Assembly: GCA_050008715.1 (NCBI GenBank)
Contig: JBEKMC010000051.1
Span: 1-30,304, forward strand
Direction: 5' to 3'
DNA: 30,304 bases
Origin: JAKACA01 sp050008715
Lineage (GTDB): Bacteria; Actinomycetota; Acidimicrobiia; Acidimicrobiales; Bog-793
Shown: positions 1 through 7,840 of the stretch, one piece after another
Layout: each line of letters starts with the position of its first letter
Position numbering within the stretch: position 1 is the first letter of the stretch
The notes under the pieces: generated by a model
Seen by the model: only the letters and a program-made list of their open reading frames with translations
Databases searched by the model: none
What the model was told of the DNA's origin: nothing
Program-made: the position numbers and the translations under genes

Positions 1-689
1 GAGTAAAAGGCACGGTGGTTGAAGCACCCTGTCAGCTCGTCGGTCTCGGCAAGGCGGGCAAGGTGGCTCAGCAATTCGTCCTCCGCTGCCTCGAGCTGCC
101 CACGATGTCGCGCCGAAACCACGCCGAGCACGGCCGCACCCGGCACGAAGGCGCACAGGACCACGAGGCTCGCTGCCGAGTGCGTCATTCTCGGGTCAGC
201 GATGGCCACGATCAGGAACTCGACGAGGGCTGCGCCAGCGCAAACGGCGACCGCAGTGACGGGAAGCGCCACGGCGGCAGCCATGACCGGCAACACGAAC
301 AGGTAGACGAGAGGACTGGTCAACCCTCCGTCGAGATGGGCGGAGACGGCGAGCATGATTCCCGCCAGCAGGGTCGACGCGAAGGCGAACTCGACTCGCC
401 ACGTCCTCTGGGCGACACGGCCGGCTAGGAGGCACCCCGCGATGGCGGTTGCAGCGCACAGGACGGCGATCGTGGCGAGCGCTGGCCGATGCGGTCCCGA
501 AGGCGTCGCCAGGAGGTAGGCGAGGATCGCGAGGCTCTCGCCGCAGAACACGGTATGCCCGAACCGGATGTGTGCACGCCAGAACTGCTGACGGGACGCG
601 GACCGCCTCGAGTCGGTGATCCCGGCCAGAGCGCGTGCATGCCCGGCGTCCGCAGACTCGTCGTGAGCGCGACTGCTCGAGTGATGCAC
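1..689 (-). CDS. Membrane-anchored GGDEF protein (putative diguanylate cyclase), 3' part outside window
   Basis: Reading the minus strand from GTG at 689 gives an open frame to the window edge. About 185 residues of several hydrophobic segments are followed by a charged stretch and then ETDELTGCFNHRAFY, which matches the DxLTGxxNRRxF opening of GGDEF domains. The family makes cyclic di-GMP from two GTP at the inner membrane face; activity cannot be judged because the GGDEF signature lies outside the window. The frame begins right after the stop of the upstream membrane protein (18-base gap), so the two are probably cotranscribed. No strong ribosome binding site is visible, so the GTG start is the best available choice and not certain. 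The GGDEF assignment rests on one short motif at the extreme edge. Confidence 0.72.
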   Translation of the reverse strand, partial: MHHSSSRAHDESADAGHARALAGITDSRRSASRQQFWRAHIRFGHTVFCGESLAILAYLLATPSGPHRPALATIAVLCAATAIAGCLLAGRVAQRTWRVEFAFASTLLAGIMLAVSAHLDGGLTSPLVYLFVLPVMAAAVALPVTAVAVCAGAALVEFLIVAIADPRMTHSAASLVVLCAFVPGAAVLGVVSARHRGQLEAAEDELLSHLARLAETDELTGCFNHRAFY

Positions 690-707
690 ACGGTGATTAT
701 CGACTCG

Positions 708-1919
708 TCAGTCAGCCGCCTGAAGGCCCCTGAGAGACCCTCCACCGGCCCGCGGCGGAAAGAGGAACGCGGTGACGAGCACGAGCGGCGCAATGGCGAG
801 ACACCACCAGTACCAGACGCCCCCGAGCGACGCGTACTGGAACCCGGTCATCGAGAGCGCGAACACGGCGAATCCCCACAGCGTGGCCGTGCTGCGACGA
901 CCTGCCACGATGCAGGCCACGGCGAGCACGGGCCAGAGGTAGTAGTCGTCGATCACGACCTCGAAGCACAAGCGTACGAGAAACGCCGCCGCCGTCACCC
1001 AGACCACGACCTCGAGACCCGGACGCCGGCGGCACACGAGAGCCCCGGCGACCGTCGTCACGCAGAGGGCGACGACTCTCGACGGCCCGGCCTCGACCCC
1101 TCCGTGGGCTACGTGCCGAGCGAGCGAGGTCCAGGGCGTCGTGTGGTTGACGGAGGGATAGTTCGGCTGCTCGAACACGGCGTGCCAGAACGCGTGGGGC
1201 TCGGCGAGCAGCGGCCCGAGGACGACGAGCACGACCGGCACGGCCACGAGTGGCACAAGACGCGCCACCTGCCGCCAACTGAGCCGGGCGACGACTGCGG
1301 GCACCGCAAGCAGCGCAAGGGGTTGCACCGCGAGTGCGACACCGAGGAGGAGCCCCGCCCGGCGCCGGGCTCCGTCGTCGGCGGCGAGGGCGGCATACAG
1401 CACGACTCCGACCGAGACGGCGTCCTCCGGATGCCCCCACAACAGCGTGACGTTGGCGAGCAGGAGCACCTGGGTGGCAGCCAGCAGAACCCGCCGGCTG
1501 GGCGGCCACTCCCAGCGGCGGGCGAAGTTGTCGGCAGCGAACACGGGCACCGAGCTCAGCAGCAGCATGACCGGACCGGCCACGAGCCACGCCAGCGGCG
1601 CTGACGCCGAGGAGATCGGTCGACCGAGTCCCCAATGGAGCCACGACGTGGCGGCGGCGGCCGGCGCCAACGCGAAGCTGATGCCCGGAAAGGTCACGAG
1701 CGTCGTCGCCGGTGAATAGATCTGTGAGAAGTGCCCGTGGACGAGGTCGACGGCCGACTGGTACGTGGTCCAGAAGTCCTCGGGTGTGCGCCAGATACCG
1801 ACGTGCCCGGATCGGAGCGTCTCCAGGAACAATGTCAGCAGCATGCCGACGACGAGGTAGATCGACACGGCGGCGATCGGCACGAGGCGCAGGCGGAACC
1901 ATGGCGCTCGTTGCTGCAC
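708..1919 (-). CDS. Multipass membrane protein, GT87 (DUF2029)-like
   Basis: A 403-residue protein that is almost entirely hydrophobic helices. After the first helix comes a loop with EDFWTTYQSAVDLVHGHF and a nearby IYSP, resembling the first extracytoplasmic loop of polyprenyl-phosphate-mannose dependent GT87 mannosyltransferases, where acidic residues act in catalysis. A WGHPEDAVSVG segment in the middle is also typical of this type of protein. Start is GTG at 1919. It lies directly upstream of the GGDEF gene on the same strand and diverges from another large membrane protein at 2060. A role in lipid-linked glycan or cell-envelope assembly is inferred from topology and the loop pattern only; the substrate is unknown. 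Confidence 0.65.
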   Translation of the reverse strand: MQQRAPWFRLRLVPIAAVSIYLVVGMLLTLFLETLRSGHVGIWRTPEDFWTTYQSAVDLVHGHFSQIYSPATTLVTFPGISFALAPAAAATSWLHWGLGRPISSASAPLAWLVAGPVMLLLSSVPVFAADNFARRWEWPPSRRVLLAATQVLLLANVTLLWGHPEDAVSVGVVLYAALAADDGARRRAGLLLGVALAVQPLALLAVPAVVARLSWRQVARLVPLVAVPVVLVVLGPLLAEPHAFWHAVFEQPNYPSVNHTTPWTSLARHVAHGGVEAGPSRVVALCVTTVAGALVCRRRPGLEVVVWVTAAAFLVRLCFEVVIDDYYLWPVLAVACIVAGRRSTATLWGFAVFALSMTGFQYASLGGVWYWWCLAIAPLVLVTAFLFPPRAGGGSLRGLQAAD

Positions 1920-1967
1920 TGGGTCATCGTTTCATGCCGGCGCTGCGCTTCCGGATGACGGGCGCCT

Positions 1968-1997
1968 TTGCAACCTGTTCCGGGCACCGCCGATAAT
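1968..1997 (+). promoter_or_regulatory. Candidate promoter for the membrane protein at 2060
   Basis: In the 140-base gap between divergent genes there is TTGCAA (1968-1973), an 18-base spacer and GATAAT (1992-1997), followed by an AT-rich patch that stands out from the GC-rich surroundings. This resembles a housekeeping-sigma promoter and would start transcription about 55 bases before the GTG at 2060. The minus-strand gene probably has its own promoter in the same gap. Prediction by eye only. Confidence 0.4.
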
Positions 1998-2059
1998 GTC
2001 CGTTATGTAATATTGAGAAGGACGGCCGCCGGAAACGTGGACTGATAGCGTGCGCGTCG

Positions 2060-3736
2060 GTGCGCGCGGAGCCGGTGAGTCTCCCAGATGAGCTCCGGCC
2101 ACCGTGTTCCGAAGTTGTCGATCCTTCCCGCCGCAGACGATGGCTGTACTGGACGCTCGCAGCAGTCGCCTGGTGCGTTCTCGTGCTGTTGTTGGACCTC
2201 GCCGCGATGCACGCGGCGCCGTACCCGACGTCGGACCAGGCATCGGTCGTGCTCGAAGGCCAGTCGCTCGCCCACGGCAACGTGCTGTTGCACCGATGGT
2301 CGCTGTCCCTGGACTCGTTCTGGACGTCGGAGGTTCCCTTCTACGGCGTCGCCTCGCTCCTCGTCGGCCTGAATCGCCTGCAGCTGACGCTCGTGCCCGC
2401 CGTCATCGGCGCCTGCGTCGTGGGAGCCGGCGTCCTGATCGGTTCCCATGGCCGGCGACTGGCAGGCGGCGTCGTCGCCGGCGCGACGGTCGTCGTAGTC
2501 CTCGGGCTGCCGGTGCACGCGTTGGCGCGGTTCATGCTCGTCGGCGGCGCCCACGTCGGAGCGCTCCTTTGGGCACTGATTGCGTTCTACGCACTTCGCA
2601 ACGGTCGCTGGGGCGTCGGCATCGTCGTCGCCGCCTGCTCGCTCGCATTGGGCATGCTCGGCGATCTCTTGACCCTGGCCTACGGCACGGCGCCGGTCCT
2701 CGTCGCAGGAGTCTTCGCCATGTTGCGGTGCCGGTCCGTACGGACTGGTCTGCCGGCTGTCACCGCCGCAGCGGGCGCCTGCCTGCTCGCCCTTGCCATC
2801 CGGGCGCTCGCCACGGTCATCGGTACGTTCAGCATCGGCGGCGCCAACGCGCTGGCGACGCTCCATCAGGCCGAGAGCAACCTCCGGCACGTGTACAGCC
2901 TTGGAGGCAGCCTGCTCGGGGCGCGAACGGCTGCCTACGGCACGGGCGGCGCGCCTGCATGGCTCTCGGGGACGCATCTGGTCGCCGCAGTCGTGATCGT
3001 CCTCGCCGCCTTGCTCTATCTCGTGCGATTGGTCGCGGGTCTGGCCGGCGGCCAGGCCGGTGCCGGCGGCCGCCCCGACCGGTGCCCAAGCGCTTGGTGG
3101 CAGCCGGAACCGGCCGCTTGGACGCTCGACGACATGCTCTTCGCCGGCGTCATCGCGGGCACCGGCTCGTACGTGGCGCTGTCGACGACCAGCAACCTCG
3201 CGTTCGCCCGCTACCTGACGGCAGCCGTCGTGTTCGCCGTCGTGCTGGCCGCGCGAGCCGCCGGGCGAGCCTGGGACGATTGCGACGGCACCCGCGTTCG
3301 CACCGCCTTCGCGGTCGCCGGCGCGGCCCTGATCGCCTCATTTGCCGCCGGCTTCGGCTATACGGTCTCGGCTCGAGTCCCGCCACAGCCAGCGGTGGCG
3401 TTCGCCGGCTGGCTCGAGGCGCACCATCTGACAAACGGTGTGGGTGCCTACTGGGCCTCGAACATCGTCACCGTCTCGAGCGGCGACGATGTACGCGTCC
3501 GGCCCGTCAAGGCGATCGGCGGCAAGCTACGCCGATACGGCCGCGAATCGACGGGCGCCTGGTACAGCGGCGAGCAGTTCACCTTCGTCGTCTACAACCG
3601 CGGTCAACCCACCGGCGGCGTGAGCTCGAAGACGGCAACTGCTGCCTGCGGCCCCCTCGCTGAGACCGACGCGGTGGACGGTTACGTCGTCTACGTCTGC
3701 GTCCATCCGTTCACGATCTCCCCCACCCCGAGCTAG
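2060..3736 (+). CDS. Large multipass membrane protein, GT-C glycosyltransferase-like
   Basis: 558 residues with an Arg-rich N-terminus (RRRRW), a first membrane helix at about residues 28-50, a first outer loop containing SDQASVVLEGQSLAHGN, then many further helices and a C-terminal soluble tail of about 120 residues. An acidic residue in the first loop followed by repeated helices is the usual plan of GT-C glycosyltransferases, but I recognise no specific family signature. Start GTG 2060; an in-frame GTG at 2075 is an alternative. The C-terminal region has two cysteines near the end (ACGPLAE and YVCVHP) that could form a disulfide outside the membrane. Function beyond 'envelope membrane protein' is inference. 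Confidence 0.6.
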   Translation: MRAEPVSLPDELRPPCSEVVDPSRRRRWLYWTLAAVAWCVLVLLLDLAAMHAAPYPTSDQASVVLEGQSLAHGNVLLHRWSLSLDSFWTSEVPFYGVASLLVGLNRLQLTLVPAVIGACVVGAGVLIGSHGRRLAGGVVAGATVVVVLGLPVHALARFMLVGGAHVGALLWALIAFYALRNGRWGVGIVVAACSLALGMLGDLLTLAYGTAPVLVAGVFAMLRCRSVRTGLPAVTAAAGACLLALAIRALATVIGTFSIGGANALATLHQAESNLRHVYSLGGSLLGARTAAYGTGGAPAWLSGTHLVAAVVIVLAALLYLVRLVAGLAGGQAGAGGRPDRCPSAWWQPEPAAWTLDDMLFAGVIAGTGSYVALSTTSNLAFARYLTAAVVFAVVLAARAAGRAWDDCDGTRVRTAFAVAGAALIASFAAGFGYTVSARVPPQPAVAFAGWLEAHHLTNGVGAYWASNIVTVSSGDDVRVRPVKAIGGKLRRYGRESTGAWYSGEQFTFVVYNRGQPTGGVSSKTATAACGPLAETDAVDGYVVYVCVHPFTISPTPS

Positions 3737-3747
3737 TTTTGGAGCGG

Positions 3748-3765
3748 CGCTCGGAATCCCGAGCG
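3748..3765 (+). terminator. GC-rich hairpin after the membrane protein gene
   Basis: CGCTCGG and CCGAGCG pair across the 4-base loop AATC, 12 bases past the stop at 3736. There is no T-run behind it, so if it terminates it does so as a U-less hairpin, which is common in actinobacteria. Confidence 0.4.
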
Positions 3766-3840
3766 GAGAACAGCAGCTGAGTCCGGTCGCGAAGTCGGCG
3801 GCGGTCGCGCCACCGTTACCGTGGCCCCGGTGAAGTCACC

Positions 3841-4116
3841 GTGATCGCTGCCACCGGTGGCTCGGGTGCAGTTGCGGCGCTGCTGGTCGGGGTCCTCCTC
3901 GTCGCGGCAGCTCCGTTCGCCTACCGGTTTGCGCCCCGCCTCAACTCCGCCGTTCGCGACCTGCTCAACCGCGGCGCCCTCGAGGGCATGGACCGGGGCG
4001 ACGAGTACTGGCGGCGTTTCAACTCCGTCGAACGCCTTGTAGCGGCCGTGTTGCTGGCGGCAGCCGGTCTGCTCTTGGTCGTCGTCGCAATTGTCGGCCT
4101 CGCGCACAACGGCTGA
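3841..4116 (+). CDS. Small two-helix membrane protein, unknown function
   Basis: A 91-residue frame starting at GTG 3841. It has a hydrophobic helix at about residues 9-30, a charged middle with RLNSAVRDLLNRGALEGMDRGDEYWRRFNSVERL, and a second helix at about 66-88. The split into two clean hydrophobic segments with a soluble charged centre supports a real protein, since antisense shadow frames here are Arg- and Ser-rich instead. I do not recognise a family. It stands alone between a membrane protein and a SHOCT-domain gene, all on the plus strand, with no obvious ribosome binding site. Confidence 0.55.
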   Translation: MIAATGGSGAVAALLVGVLLVAAAPFAYRFAPRLNSAVRDLLNRGALEGMDRGDEYWRRFNSVERLVAAVLLAAAGLLLVVVAIVGLAHNG

Positions 4117-4182
4117 TCGACGAGACGAGTCGCCGGTGCCTTCCCTGCGGCCGACGTAGACCTGGCGATAGTCTCGCCGCGT

Positions 4183-4190
4183 GGAGGAGG
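4183..4190 (+). promoter_or_regulatory. Ribosome binding site that fixes the start at 4199
   Basis: GGAGGAGG lies 8 bases before GTG at 4199. An in-frame GTG at 4181 exists but overlaps this sequence, so it would have the binding site inside its own reading frame; 4199 is the better start. Confidence 0.6.
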
Positions 4191-4198
4191 AACGTCGA

Positions 4199-5170
4199 GT
4201 GCGCCAGGGCTATGGCCTACCCCGACAAGGGCAAGACGTCCGTCCCACGATCCCTCCGATGCCAGTGGGCTGGACGCAGGAAGCAGTGCGCCTCCTGTTT
4301 CCGATCAGGCTCGGTGTCGGCCGCAAGGTCATCTTTCGCAAGGACACGAGACCGCCCGGGTTGCTCTTGTTGAGGGGGCAGGCGCAGCCGCCGGAGAGTT
4401 TCGCCGGCACCCCGCAAGGTTGGGTCGATCTCTGGACGATGGTGCCGACGATCGCCAAGGGCCCCGCTGTGAAATCGGCGCTCGACGAGGTCGGATTTGC
4501 CAGGCGATCCGCGCTGGCGACTCCATTTCGAGACGCGAAAGCTGCTCTCGAATCCGATCAGCACTCGACGTTGGTGCTCGGCGGGCTCGTCGTCGTGGGC
4601 GGCACGGGTTTCGGTGACGCTGTGAAGACCGGTGCGGTCGTCGATCTCCGCTTGGCGGCCGAGACCGTCGTGCTCACCGATGTCCGCAATGGCGACGAGC
4701 TGTACTCGGTGCCGGGCGAGCAGCTCATCGAGGCGGAGGCGAGCGGCCCGGGACAGGTCACCAGCGGCGGCTTCGGCGTCACTGTCGGGCACGGTCTCGT
4801 TGGCGACCTCGTCGAGCAGGCCTCCGCGAAGTGGATGAGCGATCGGTACGGGACCACGACGATCACGACATCGATCCGGATCCAGACGGACAGCAGCGAG
4901 TTGTTCCTTCGGAGCTTCACGGTTGCTCCCGACATCGCCCAAGTGGCCTTGTCGCCGCTGCGTCGGATCGCCCCGCGCGCACAACCTGACGGACGCGCCG
5001 GCGCTGTGCCCGCTCCCCCACTCTCTCCCGGTGTTCCTGCCGGTACCGCGACGCCGACCGGCGCATCCGACGACCTCATCTCGCAGCTGGAACGGCTGGC
5101 GCGACTGCGGGAGTCGGGGGCTCTCTCGGACGACGAGTACGCCCTCGCGAAGGGCAAGCTCCTCTCCTGA
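4199..5170 (+). CDS. SHOCT-domain protein of unknown function
   Basis: 323 residues. The last ~30, SQLERLARLRESGALSDDEY followed by ALAKGKLL, are a clear SHOCT motif, a short C-terminal helical module seen on many bacterial proteins and thought to aid oligomerisation. It is joined by a Pro/Ala-rich linker to a soluble N-terminal region of about 265 residues whose family I do not recognise. That region contains a Gly-rich hydrophobic stretch (LVLGGLVVVGGTGFGD) at about 125-140 and a section of beta-like sequence (VVLTDVRNGDELYSVPGEQL) that reads like a domain with PH-type strands. No signal peptide. The start follows the strong ribosome binding site at 4183. A hairpin-poor gap follows before the next gene. 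Confidence 0.75.
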   Translation: MRQGYGLPRQGQDVRPTIPPMPVGWTQEAVRLLFPIRLGVGRKVIFRKDTRPPGLLLLRGQAQPPESFAGTPQGWVDLWTMVPTIAKGPAVKSALDEVGFARRSALATPFRDAKAALESDQHSTLVLGGLVVVGGTGFGDAVKTGAVVDLRLAAETVVLTDVRNGDELYSVPGEQLIEAEASGPGQVTSGGFGVTVGHGLVGDLVEQASAKWMSDRYGTTTITTSIRIQTDSSELFLRSFTVAPDIAQVALSPLRRIAPRAQPDGRAGAVPAPPLSPGVPAGTATPTGASDDLISQLERLARLRESGALSDDEYALAKGKLLS

Positions 5171-5270
5171 GGCACCGGCTCGGGCGAGCGCCTGCGCCGG
5201 AGATACTGATTGCCGATGATCTACCAGCTCTGGTGAACTACCATCCTGAAATTACGCGGTTGTAAGTCAG

Positions 5271-5277
5271 AAAGGAG
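5271..5277 (+). promoter_or_regulatory. Strong ribosome binding site
   Basis: AAAGGAG sits 8 bases before ATG 5286. It is one of the best Shine-Dalgarno matches in the window and supports the reality of a short gene that has no recognisable family. Confidence 0.6.
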
Positions 5278-5285
5278 CACGCTGA

Positions 5286-5594
5286 ATGGCCGTTTCCAAG
5301 ACGCCGGTCCGCGAGCCAGCCCGCGTCGACGACTGGGCGCTCTCGATCGACCGGCAGTCCCTCGAGTATGTGCTCGTACGGCATTCCGCCTTCGGAGACA
5401 TGGTGCAACGATTCCCGTACTCCCCTGCCCCCGGAGCCGACGTCAACGCGACCATCGAGTCCTTGTTGAGACTGCGGGTGCCGGAAAATGTCGCCACCCA
5501 ACTGCTCTTCCGGCTCGCCGCCGAGAACCCCGTCCAACCTTCCGCACCGCAGGTGTCGCGCCGGCCGGAGGGCATGCTCGTCGAAGGGGCTTAG
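5286..5594 (+). CDS. Hypothetical 102-residue soluble protein
   Basis: Starts with ATG after a strong Shine-Dalgarno sequence. The chain is soluble, with no signal peptide or membrane segment: an N-terminal part (VDDWALSIDRQSLEYVLVRH) followed by FGDMVQRFPYSP, a helix rich in Leu (ATIESLLRLRVPENVATQLL), and a Pro/Arg-rich tail. I recognise no family. The preceding 115 bases are less GC-rich than the surroundings (GAAATTACGCGGTTGTAAGT just upstream), which would suit a promoter, so it may be transcribed on its own. Confidence 0.6.
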   Translation: MAVSKTPVREPARVDDWALSIDRQSLEYVLVRHSAFGDMVQRFPYSPAPGADVNATIESLLRLRVPENVATQLLFRLAAENPVQPSAPQVSRRPEGMLVEGA

Positions 5595-5803
5595 CGTCTT
5601 CCGCTGCACCCCGACGACCGGCGCCGGCGCAAGTTGGCTGGCTCCTTGCCTCGGATTTACGCACTATCGGGCTAGCCGACTTGCGCGGCTCGCGCAGGCC
5701 TGACGGCGCGCGAGCGAGGGTCCGCGACGTGCTCCCGCCGTCGCAAACCGAGGCCTGCAGATCGCCTCGCACGTCGCTTGACCAGGCGGTACAGTTCCCT
5801 CCC

Positions 5804-6571
5804 GTGCCGCCTGGGGAGCAGCCTTGCACGAATCGGTCCCGGCCCCTGAGGCGACCGGGCACCGTCACGACGGTCGCGCTCTCCGTGCTCGCCGTCTCCG
5901 TCGCCGCCTGCGGGGGCTCGACGGCGACACTTCCGACGTCCACCGTCGCTCCCTCGACGACGACCAAGACCGGCACGTCGGTGCCGAACGGCCACCAGAC
6001 GACGACGACGAAGGCGTCGGTACCGGCCACGACGACCGCCGCATCCGGCGGTTGCTCGCTCAGCGTCATCGAGGCCATCACGGGCGAGTCCACCAGCCAG
6101 GACGAGGCCAAGACCGCATCGTGGGTAATCGAGAGCCAGAGCAACTGGACCGTGTTCGTCCCGGACAACAGCTGGGTGCTGTCGGCGAGCACGGCAGGCG
6201 GAGCCGATGTCCAGTCCACCGACGGATCCGATGCCAGTCTCTCGGTCGACGAGGCCCTGACACCCTTGAGCTATCAAGGCCTCACCGAGCAGCTCCTCTC
6301 GCCTGTGTCCAACATCCACGAGATCTGCCAATCGCCGAACGAGGTGGACGCCAACGGCGAGACGCAGGCCACAGAGATCACCGGTGTCTTCAAAGGCGAG
6401 CCGATCCACATGGTCTATGCCTTGACGATCTCGGCCGTTGCCGCCGGCTCCGAGTTCCACGGCGGCGACACCCGTCTCATCTACGCGCCGACTTCTCAGT
6501 GGTCGACGAGCACCGAGCAAACCCTCTGGCTGATCGTCAAGCGAGCCATCTTCTCGCCGTCCGCTCCCTGA
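5804..6571 (+). CDS. Predicted lipoprotein with Thr/Ser-rich linker
   Basis: 255 residues from GTG 5804, which follows a purine-poor region; the frame stays open further upstream but only this start gives a sensible signal peptide. The signal has a basic N-region (RSRPLRR), a hydrophobic core and a lipobox ending SVAAC, so Cys would be lipidated and the mature protein anchored on the outer face of the membrane. A Thr/Ser-rich linker of about 50 residues follows, then a globular domain of about 170 residues beginning at GGCSLSVIEAITGE. That domain has one further Cys (HEICQSP), which could pair with GGC. No family recognised; ligand or enzyme role unknown. It converges with the RidA gene. Confidence 0.7.
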   Translation: MPPGEQPCTNRSRPLRRPGTVTTVALSVLAVSVAACGGSTATLPTSTVAPSTTTKTGTSVPNGHQTTTTKASVPATTTAASGGCSLSVIEAITGESTSQDEAKTASWVIESQSNWTVFVPDNSWVLSASTAGGADVQSTDGSDASLSVDEALTPLSYQGLTEQLLSPVSNIHEICQSPNEVDANGETQATEITGVFKGEPIHMVYALTISAVAAGSEFHGGDTRLIYAPTSQWSTSTEQTLWLIVKRAIFSPSAP

Positions 6572-6573
6572 CG

Positions 6574-6601
6574 GCCTCGGCGGCTCGACGGCCCCCGAGG
6601 C
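6574..6601. terminator. Hairpin between convergent lipoprotein and RidA genes
   Basis: GCCTCGG and CCGAGGC can pair around a 14-base loop in the 50-base gap between two convergent genes. It could serve both strands; there is no T-run. Confidence 0.4.
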
Positions 6602-6621
6602 GAAGTGGCCTCGCGGTCGCC

Positions 6622-7005
6622 TCAATCTGCCGGTAGCGCGGCGATCCCGTCGATCTCGACGAGCTGATCCCGGTACCCGAGGGCGGCGACGCCGAGGAGC
6701 GTGCTCGGCGGCCGGTGCGGCGCCAGCCGTGCGGCTACGACGTCCCAGGCCTGCAGGAGGTCTTGCTGCTCCCCCACCACGTAGATCGTCGTCCGCACGA
6801 GGCGGTCAGCGCCGGCGCCATGCTGAGCCAGCGCGGCAAGCAGGTTGTCGGCCGCGACGCTCGCCTGCTCACGGACGTCGCCCGGTGCCACGACGTGCCC
6901 GTCGGCATCAAGGGGACAAGCACCCGCAGTGAACACGATCGAGCCGGCGGTCACGACGGCGGCGTAGTCATACGGCACGCCGGGAAACAACTCAGCAGGT
7001 GGCAT
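6622..7005 (-). CDS. RidA/YjgF/Rid-family protein
   Basis: 127 residues, the usual size of a Rid protein. It begins MPPAELFPGVPYDYAAVV and has the family pattern of strand, GSIVFTAGACPLDADG, a helix with EQASVAADNLLAAL, DRLVRTTIYVV, and the late PPSTLLGVAALGYRDQLVEI. RidA itself hydrolyses reactive enamine/imine intermediates from PLP enzymes. The Arg that binds the substrate carboxylate in RidA is usually in a V(R)xxVA segment near residue 105, and here that position reads LLGVAAL, so this may be a Rid subfamily member without classic deaminase activity. I chose ATG 7005, because further upstream the frame consists only of an Arg/Ser-rich shadow and a tandem repeat. Likely cotranscribed with the PaiB-like gene upstream across a repeat-filled gap. 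Confidence 0.85.
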   Translation of the reverse strand: MPPAELFPGVPYDYAAVVTAGSIVFTAGACPLDADGHVVAPGDVREQASVAADNLLAALAQHGAGADRLVRTTIYVVGEQQDLLQAWDVVAARLAPHRPPSTLLGVAALGYRDQLVEIDGIAALPAD

Positions 7006-7030
7006 GACGAGGAGTCTGTCACCGCCTTGG

Positions 7031-7133
7031 CGGAAGCTGCGCCGGCTCTGCGGAAGCTGCGCCGGCTTGGCGACGGCGGCGCCGGCTCTGGCGACGGCGG
7101 CGCCGGCTCTGGCGACGGCGGCGCCGGCTCGGC
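7031..7133. repeat. Tandem repeat patch between the PaiB-like and RidA genes
   Basis: Two copies of a 20-base unit (CGGAAGCTGCGCCGGCTCTG type, 7031-7070) run directly into three copies of a related 21-base unit starting CGACGGCGGCGCCGGCTC (7071-7091, 7092-7112, 7113-7133). Every unit contains GCGCCGGC, which is close to self-complementary. It fills nearly the whole gap between two minus-strand genes. Confidence 0.85.
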
Positions 7134-7138
7134 GGGAA

Positions 7139-7777
7139 CTACTCCTCCTCGGCGACGAGCAGGCGCCGCAGCTGGCGCAACGCCGCAGGGTCGCCTGGCC
7201 CGTCGCGGTCCTCGAGGTGCTGCGCGACCGCCATACGGTGGGCGACGTCGACGTTCCCGCCGTACTTGAACTTCGCCCGCACGTTCTCGACGGTGATCCG
7301 AATTCCCCGGATCGTGCGCAGCGAGTTGGCGTGCTCGCTCGGGTCGACCTGTCCCTCGTCAAGCGGGAGCGATCCGAGCTGACGACGGAGGATCGCCGCA
7401 ATCTCGCCCGGGTCGTCCACGACCTCAGCCGTGCCGAACAGCTGAGCGGCGGCGTAGTAGGTCGTCGGGATCCCGTAGGCCGGATCCTCGTCGCCGATCG
7501 CCTTCCACGACGCCGGGATGAAAGCCCAGTCCCCGGCGACGCTCATGACCACGTGAGGGCTCTCGGCGAGCACCTCCCACATCGGATTCGGGCGCGCAAG
7601 GTGCATGAGGACGACGTCCTCGCCCCCCTCCCCCACCGTGAGGGCGAACTGCGTCGGCACGACGGCTGGGTACTCCCGGCCGGCGCCGGCGGCCACGAGA
7701 TGCCCGAAACCCTGCGCTCGCACGAACTCACGCCAGTCGTCGTCGTGGAGGGCAGCGTCCCAGCGATGGATGAGCAT
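7139..7777 (-). CDS. PaiB-like FMN-binding protein (putative negative transcriptional regulator family)
   Basis: 212 residues from ATG 7777. The order of motifs follows the PaiB family: an N-terminal MLIHRWDAALHDDDWREFVR, then a segment VLMHLARPNPMWEVL (family HLARANPxW), then FIPASWKA (family YISPSWY), IPTTYYAAAQLFG (family VPTWNYxAVHxxG), and IRITVENVRAKFKYGGN (family GFEIxIxxxxGKFKLSQN). PaiB proteins have an FMN-binding split-barrel fold; in Bacillus PaiB was linked to sporulation and protease control, but biochemical function is poorly known. Several positions differ from the consensus (TYYA for TWNY), so FMN binding is likely but not assured. It diverges from the alkyltransferase-like gene with a 63-base gap. 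Confidence 0.75.
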   Translation of the reverse strand: MLIHRWDAALHDDDWREFVRAQGFGHLVAAGAGREYPAVVPTQFALTVGEGGEDVVLMHLARPNPMWEVLAESPHVVMSVAGDWAFIPASWKAIGDEDPAYGIPTTYYAAAQLFGTAEVVDDPGEIAAILRRQLGSLPLDEGQVDPSEHANSLRTIRGIRITVENVRAKFKYGGNVDVAHRMAVAQHLEDRDGPGDPAALRQLRRLLVAEEE

Positions 7778-7840
7778 GACGGGCAATCTATGCCGACGGC
7801 TACGGTCGGGCGACCGCTGCCCGACGCCGAGCGACCGCCC

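Noticed and set aside
489..1604. Long plus-strand frame
   Set aside because: It is antisense to the GT87-like gene and the GGDEF gene, and its composition (Arg/Glu/His/Gly-rich, no hydrophobic core) is that of a high-GC shadow frame.
4181..4198. GTG 4181 as the start of the SHOCT-domain gene
   Set aside because: It overlaps the strong GGAGGAGG that is correctly spaced for GTG 4199.
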